Positions 58,701-64,000 of a stretch of 64,000 nucleotides of DNA are shown one piece after another. Numbering within the stretch: the stretch's first letter is position 1; each line of letters opens with the position of its first letter. This DNA comes from Gonium pectorale (Eukaryota; Chlorophyta; Chlorophyceae; Chlamydomonadales; Volvocaceae): contig LSYV01000047.1 in assembly GCA_001584585.1 (NCBI GenBank), positions 72,934 to 136,933 of the forward strand. The letters are read 5' to 3'. The notes beneath the pieces were generated by a model. That model searched no databases. It had not been told where the DNA came from and saw only the letters and a list, made by a program, of their open reading frames with translations. The position numbers and the translations under genes were made by a program.

Positions 58701-60934
58701 CGCGTCTCTCAAATTGTCGAGCAGCGGCCTCAGTGCTGCTGCCGCCGCGCCGCCGCCGCCGCCTGGGCCCGCGCACCAGACGAGTCTCAGCGGCAGCAGC
58801 GACACCGTGCCAGACCGCCCCAGCGTCGACACCGCCGCCGCCGCCGAGCTGCCGGAGGGCTCCTCCGGCGGCGGCGCCAGCCCCGCCGGCGGCCCCAACA
58901 ACAGCGGCGGCCGCTCACCCATCGCTTCGGAGATTGCCGCCGCTGCTGCCGCCGCTGCGGCCGCAGCCGCTGCCGCCGCCGTCAATCCGGGCGGACCTCC
59001 GAGCCTGGTCCCCACCTCCATCATCTCGGCCGCCACCAGCATGATCCTGTCGGCCATGCAGGGCGCCTCCAACCGCAGCAGCAGGAACCGGATCGTGCCG
59101 CAGGACAGCATGGCCTCCCACGTCACCGTTTCGGAGGCCGGGCACGACAGCGGAGACGAATGCTCGGAGCCGCCCACGCCCAGCGGCGGCATGACAGCCA
59201 ACCTCACGGACTCGGGCGCCGTGGGACCCTCCCTCCGCGCCCCGAGTTCCGCCTGGGCCGCCGCCGCCGGCCGCCTCCGCCGTAGCGCCTCCGCCACCAT
59301 CAGCACGCCCGCACCCACGCGACCCATACCCGCGCCCCTGGGAACAGCCGCCGCCGGGCAGGCAGGCGGCGGTGGTGCGCCCACTCGCGGCGTGTCTCGC
59401 CTGCGTGTGGGCAGCATGAAGGCTGGCCCGGCAGGGGTGGCGCTGACGCCGCCTGATGCAGTGAAAGACTTCGCGGACGTGCTGGACGGACCCAGCGTCC
59501 GCGGCGGCGGTGTCAACCTACGGCGGCGTAGCATCGACTCGGAGGCGGAGGCGGAGCGTGGCGGGGGCGGTGCCGGCGCTGGCGAGGATGCGCAAGGTGG
59601 CCAACGTGCTGGTCCTTCCGTGAATGCCGTCAGCAAAGATGGCGATGGAGGGGGCAGGAGTGGGGGCGGGGGAGGTCGGGGCGCCAAGAGCCGCCCAGGC
59701 AGTGCGCTGGGGCCGCCGCCGGGCGGCGGCCTGGCGCGGACTGCAAGCGTGCGCATGCCCGGCGGCGGCCCAGTGACGGGCGCCAGCAGCGGGGGCGGCG
59801 GCGGCAGCGGAGGCGGCGGCACTGTCGCTGCCGCCGCGCTGGCGCGTATGGCCACCACCCTGGACCTGGCAGGGACCAGCGACATGGACGATGAGGTCCG
59901 CAGCTCGCAGCACCACCCGCCCCGCCTGTCGCGACTGCCCTCGCAGTCGGGCGGGATGTTGGGTGGGCCCAGCCGGAAGGCCATCAGCAACGACGGCCGG
60001 GGCGCGCTCGCCGGGGCGGGGGCGGGGGCGGCCAGCTCCGGCGGAGGCGGAGGCGGAGGCGGGGCGGCCATCTCCCGCGGCAGTAGCGGCGTGACGGGCC
60101 TGTTGCAGCGGCTGATCCGCAGCCGCAGCACCAAGGACAAGGAGGACGCCATCAGTGAGGGCGAGGAGGGCGGCGGCGACATCAGCCACCACGGCGGGAC
60201 CCTGCACGGCCCGTCCATACGGCGCAGGAGCATGACGGGGGCCAACATGGCGGGCGCACGCAGCACGTCGTTCTTCGTGCCCGGAGGGAGTCAGGCTGCC
60301 AGGTGCGGGAGGGCTGCCGCCCCGGGGCGCGGGAGCCCCGTGCGATGGGCCTCCAGGGGGGAAGGCATGGTGGAGGGAGGTAAGAAAGGCAGACGGAGTT
60401 CGGGTCGCGGCACCGGGCGCGTAACGGGCGCAAGACTAAAGGATCTAGTGTGGTCCTGGCGTAGTGGGGGGGCGAGGGGGTATACCCTGCGTCGTGCTGG
60501 TGGTGCCCTTGCAGTATCCATTTTCCTGAAGTCGCCTCTGCTGCCCCAACGTGCCGACCCACACACAAACCGCCCACAGGGGCTCCACGGGCCAGATGCC
60601 CCTGCCCGACCTGGAGGCGGGACTGCCGCCGGGCGCGACGGGCGGCATATCGGCGGCCGCCATGCGCATCGCCTCCATTTCGGCGGGCGTGCCTCTGGGC
60701 GCCGGCCGCCTGGCCTCCGTCACCGCCGGCATGCGGCTGCCAGGCGTGCCCTCGGGGCCGCACGCGCCCGCCGGTGCGGGCGCCGTGCACCACCACCCCC
60801 ACCCTCACCATCACGGCGGCCGGGGCGGCGGCGCGCTGGCGGGCACCAGCAGGCACGAGCTGCTGTCCGGCGGGGCGGTGTACCACGGGCAGCACCCCCT
60901 GGGCCCCGGCGTCGTCAACCTGGGCTTCGGTTAG
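46762..60934 (+). CDS. Giant CNG/HCN-type ion channel with cyclic-nucleotide-binding domain, 16 exons, 3,343 aa
   Basis: Exons 46762-47430, 47630-47919, 48010-51420, 51581-52498, 52683-53022, 53262-53354, 53562-53661, 53885-54180, 54431-54532, 54989-55090, 55508-55612, 56177-56245, 56544-56967, 57320-57444, 57670-60302 and 60580-60934; all in phase. Residues 1-1876 are low-complexity cytosolic sequence with an RPTTA array (about 1457-1573). S1 follows WLHPYSNMRMRLDML, a CNG/HCN hallmark; S2 is exon 7, S3-S4 exon 8, S5 exon 9, the pore exons 10-11. The filter region reads LVMGSNVDSVS instead of a GYGD type, and S4 (LRLFALLGLATMPRLFHYLG) has few arginines. The C-linker and CNBD span about 2143-2348, with the phosphate-cassette residues GSHFGEFG and VRTAAARA present. 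A 995-residue tail starts with an Asp/Glu/Tyr tract and continues Ser/Gly/Ala-rich. Ion selectivity and ligand response cannot be inferred safely. Confidence 0.88.
51581..51928 (+). repeat. Coding RPTTA repeat array in the channel N-terminal region
   Basis: The exon 4 translation contains 14 exact RPTTA pentapeptides plus one RPTSA variant, mostly spaced by two residues (ARQ, AST, ARA). The DNA repeats a CGNCCNACNACCGCC-type unit with many third-base changes, so the protein pattern is kept better than the DNA. It lies just before a Pro run and Ser/Arg-rich sequence. Confidence 0.9.
57715..57801 (+). repeat. Acidic Asp/Glu/Tyr codon-repeat tract
   Basis: GAC/GAA/GAG/GAT-TAC repeats encode about 28 residues made almost only of Asp, Glu and Tyr (units such as DDEEY), right after the CNBD of the channel. 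The tract is imperfect at the DNA level. Confidence 0.85.
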
Positions 60935-60994
60935 CGGTTGGGAGGTTGGCGGTGCAGATGTTGACGGTTGGTGGGTTGCAGTGTGGGGTGTGGG

Positions 60995-60999
60995 TGTAA
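60995..60999 (+). terminator. Candidate polyadenylation signal of the channel gene
   Basis: TGTAA lies 61 bases after the stop at 60934, in the position and sequence expected of volvocine polyadenylation signals. Confidence 0.5.
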
Positions 61000-62977
61000 C
61001 ACCACTTGTGTAGTGTGAAGGGACATTGATGCGCTGATGGCGCTCGCTGGCGAGAAGGGAACCGAGTGAAGTATCGCCCTCTTCGGCACCATTAGCAGAG
61101 AATGAAACGGTGCAGGCCTGGCCTGTACTTCAACGCACGATCCTTAAAACTGAAAGGCAATATTATGGCTTTCATATGAAGAATACGGAGTGGGATCAAT
61201 CCTAAATTGTTTGATGCGCGGTCCGGCTCTGGCCAGTGCCCAGACGCCTGACGCAAGGCACTGCAGCCATGTGTTGCATGTCTGCTGCCACTGCTAGCCG
61301 GCGGAACGCAACGCAACGCAGCGGGAGGGCCCCCCCGGGCTCATGGCCGCCTTCGGTCGCGCCTGGCCCAGCTGCCTAAGGGAGCGGTGGCTCAGCTGGG
61401 TGGGAAGGGTTGCTCATGCTGGCTTGGGAGGCACGCTTGGCGGTCCGCTGGCGCCACAGCGCCGCAGGCCGCCGGGATTACCGATCGGCAAGGGCTGCTG
61501 CAACAATCGACGTGCGGCCTCAAGAAGGCGCTGGGTGGGAAGAGGCATGGGCGGTTTACAGTCGGTATTGTCGTGTGCAGGTTGCAGCGAATGTTCATGG
61601 TATGAAATGCTACCAGTACAATGGACGCCCCTGGGTGGGCCTTGATGCCACCAAGAGGTTTTGTAGTACCAGGGGTGCAGGGCGGCTAAAACCAGGCGGC
61701 TCAACTGAAGTGACGGGGGCGAACAAGCCTTTCCTCGACTTCCTTGAGTGCGCTGGAATGACGCAAGCAGTGCTACGGAAGGGGGAGTCATGACCCCACC
61801 GGCTGGGCTCGACGGGATGCTGTATTGTCCTGTGTTTGTCAGGCGGCAGTGGCGGCGCTGCAAGCACTGGGTTACCCGTTACTGCACTAACATGGCTGAT
61901 TGCCCTCTTCATCGTGGTGGCTGAGAAGTTCCTTGTTACCGTAGATCCACGGCCGCGCGCGTCTTCGCGGTCGAGGTCCTCTTCACGTTGGTTGCGCTTC
62001 AACTGAGAATCCCAGTAGTTGGGCGGAGGTTTGCAGGCCGATGGGTTCAGTGGCTGGGGAGGTAACGACCGGATGCGGCGCATGGGCGGCGCATTGTGAG
62101 CACCACATGGTAGTAGGCGGCCGCGGCAGGAGCTAACCGTGGACTGCTGCTGTCGGCGCCGCGTCTCCCTTGCTGTCGGGACCTGCGTGCGCCTCCGGGC
62201 GATGACAGCCCTTACTCGTGACGGCACGTGATGGGAAGCGCGCGTACCGGGTGCATGATGTGCGTTTCGTGAACCAGTGGGCGAATCGCTGAACTAGTGG
62301 TGGTGTGCGAGGGCTATTCGTGACCCAAAGAGCTTATCGGCGGCGTTGGGCGGGCATGCCCTGTTGCGTTGATCGGGAGCGAGAGTTGTAGGCACAGGGT
62401 GCATCCTGGGTGTGGTGCGGTGCGGTGCAGACGCGCGGCATCAGCCGATGGAGGATCTCGCCGCAGTGGGTTGGGCGGGCCGAGGTGGTTAGGTGCGCAT
62501 GCGACCGTACAGCAAAATGTGCAATCGCTCAGAGGAGCAGGGCGCCAGATGCGCAGTGGTCGGCGGCCTTGCCGACCGCAACCCGGCATCAGTAACGTAC
62601 GAGCGCAGTGCGGAAGGACTCCGTGAAACTCCGTTTGGGCAGTTGCTGTAAGGGTTCACCATGCTTTTTCAACCATCCACACCATTAAGCTACCATGATG
62701 GTCCAAAGACCCTAAGTCCCTAACCCCCATTGCCCTGTTCGGGACGTTCCTCTACCAGTGGCACCGAGGTGAAAGTGGCCCAGTGGTGGGGTTCCTGGAC
62801 TTCATGCTGAAAGGGGCCTTGGGCGCAAGACATCCAAGGCAATGAGCCGTGGCGAGATGGGTGCCTCGTGTCCTCAGGGCGAAATCCGGGACGAATAAAT
62901 ATGGAGAGTACGACGTGTGCACACCTGTGCAGGTATGTGGCAGGTAGCACTGTTACAGGTCTGAACTGTTGATTTAC

Positions 62978-62985
62978 TTATATAG
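62978..62985 (+). promoter_or_regulatory. TATA-like element upstream of the rhomboid gene
   Basis: TTATATAG lies 85 bases before the ATG at 63070 in otherwise mixed sequence. It is a plausible TATA box leaving a short 5' UTR, but based on sequence alone. Confidence 0.35.
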
Positions 62986-63069
62986 CCACTTACATGCCTG
63001 AGTAGGCTTGTCTTACTGAGCTAAGCGAAACCACATTGGCCCCAATAGAACGTGTACCAGGTACTTCCC

Positions 63070-63603
63070 ATGGCAGCATCTGCTCCCAGTAAATGCTTAC
63101 AGCTTGCGCTTAGTAAGGGAGCGCCTGGGCTGGGGCACCTGTCGATCCTTTCGCACGTTCCTCTCGGAGGAGCCGCAGAAGAGTATGACCAGCCCAGCAC
63201 ACGCACCCCTGCATCCACCAGCATTCAAGAATCAGGCACATCATGGAAGCTGCCCGGCGCGGCTGGTCGTCTGCCCGCGCTCATGCGCAACACCCGTCAC
63301 GCGCATTCCGGCAGCCCCCTTCTCTTAGCCGCGCCTCGTGGGCTCGGCGCCTGTGTCCCTTCGGCGATCTCCTGTGGGCCCCAGCCTGTGCGGCACATGA
63401 GCTTCCTTTCTGGCGTTGTGGGGGACCCCAGCCGGCAACTGACCAACCTGCTCATCGCGCTCAATGTGGCCACATTTGCGATCGCAAAGCTGGACCGCAG
63501 CGTGGTGCTGTCGCTGGCGGCCATCCCGCCGATGATCGCGCGGGGGGAGTGGTACCGGCTGCTGACGTCCGGGTTCGTGCACACCGACCCCCTCCACCTG
63601 CTG
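63070..63603 (+). CDS. Rhomboid-family intramembrane protease, first exon only
   Basis: ATG at 63070 in a good context (CCCATGG) opens 178 codons to a GTGGGT donor at 63604; the gene continues past the window or into exons I could not place. The first 100 residues are Ser/Ala/Pro/Arg-rich and look like an organelle transit peptide. Then comes the start of the rhomboid fold: LTNLLIALNVATFAIAKL (first helix), IARGEWYRLLTSGFVHTDPL and HLL, matching the rhomboid pattern GE-W-RLLTS-F-H, where the loop and the next His/Asn precede the catalytic Ser. The catalytic GxSG and His are not in this exon. Family members cleave membrane proteins within the bilayer; a chloroplast or mitochondrial location is inferred. 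Confidence 0.75.
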
Positions 63604-63840
63604 GTGGGTGCAGCGCCATGGGGGCGGGGCGGGGGGCTGTGAGCCGGGCCTGGGTGACGAGCAGGGGTGGCTGAGCGTTACCTGTGGGTGATTTGCAGAG
63701 GAAAGATGTCAATGGGAAGGTTCCGGGTCTGTGCTGGACTGTGCTGGGCAAGAGTTACGCATGCAGGCAGCCGGTGAGCCGGAGCCAGGCCCGGGAGCTG
63801 GGAACTTGTCCCGACGTGCGGTGCCGCTGCCGCGACCCCG

Positions 63841-63864
63841 CTGCTGCTGCTGCTGCTGCTGCTG
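63841..63864. repeat. (CTG)8 trinucleotide microsatellite
   Basis: Eight exact CTG units. They lie downstream of the rhomboid first exon, probably in an intron. The minus strand would read poly-Gln, but no gene is supported there. Confidence 0.95.
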
Positions 63865-64000
63865 TCGTCCCCATGGCCGCTCCAGTGGCCCTGCTCGCTC
63901 CGCTGCATGCGCTGCGCCCCGCCGCCGCGCATCTGGCGGCCTGCCGCCCCCCTCCATGCCCGCCCGTTTTCCTGACCCCGACGCCCGACTTCCCTGCCTT

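Larger units (their letters stand above)
60935..63069. other. Intergenic region between channel and rhomboid genes
   Basis: About 2.1 kb. The first part is the channel 3' UTR and the last part the rhomboid promoter/5' UTR. Several open frames occur (for example around 61343-61793), but none has conserved motifs or splice partners. Confidence 0.5.

Noticed and set aside
57681..60266. 861-codon open frame on the minus strand across the channel C terminus
   Set aside because: It is the antisense shadow of a GC-rich low-complexity exon; the plus frame is supported by in-phase splicing from the CNBD.
61343..61793. Overlapping plus-strand frames of 72-127 codons
   Set aside because: No motif, no splice partner and no consistent start; probably chance frames in GC-rich intergenic DNA.

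Overview
This is nuclear DNA from a green alga of the Chlamydomonas/Volvox (volvocine) type. The evidence is GC-rich coding sequence, many short GT-AG introns with GTGAGT/GTGCGG-like donors, long low-complexity Ala/Gly/Pro/Ser proteins, TGTAA 3'-end signals, and a gene set that fits an alga (MORN protein, chloroplast-type GNAT enzyme, giant cyclic-nucleotide-type channel, organelle-type rhomboid). No bacterial operons, ribosome binding sites or CRISPR arrays are present. Gene models were built by hand from splice sites and reading phase. For the spliced genes every exon junction keeps frame, which is the main support for them. Species was not determined.

Layout. 1-8.2 kb: sparse sequence with one doubtful minus-strand ORF, then a three-exon secreted sulfotransferase-like gene (4727-7019, +). 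8.2-23.7 kb: three tandem, same-strand two-exon paralogues (8187-10225, 16699-18845, 21250-23678) of a largely disordered protein family that I do not recognise. They share an N-terminal module, an identical phase-1 intron site and a series of short conserved motifs. The gaps between and after them hold dispersed repeats and a TA-flanked MITE. 28.2-33.0 kb: a ten-exon MORN-repeat gene (-) whose 1.7-kb intron holds a 690-base assembly gap, a dispersed repeat and a 596-bp hAT-like element with perfect 8-bp target duplications. 35.2-36.3 kb: a GNAT acetyltransferase (-). 38.7-41.1 kb: a gene (-) for a Gly/Met-rich, Gln-rich coiled-coil protein with a possible degenerate receiver-like N terminus and a tRNA-derived SINE-like sequence in an intron. 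41.7-46.3 kb: an eleven-exon second sulfotransferase-like gene (-), clearly paralogous to the one at 4.7 kb. 46.8-60.9 kb: a sixteen-exon gene (+), divergent from it across 507 bp, for a 3,343-aa CNG/HCN-like channel with an atypical pore and S4. 63.07 kb to the end: the first exon of a rhomboid protease gene (+).

No pathway obviously links these genes. The two sulfotransferase-like proteins probably work in the secretory route, where volvocine matrix glycoproteins are sulfated. The channel and MORN protein would fit membrane or flagellar signalling, but that is inference. The strongest candidates for undescribed biology are the tandem disordered-protein family and the giant channel with its RPTTA repeat array and non-GYG filter.
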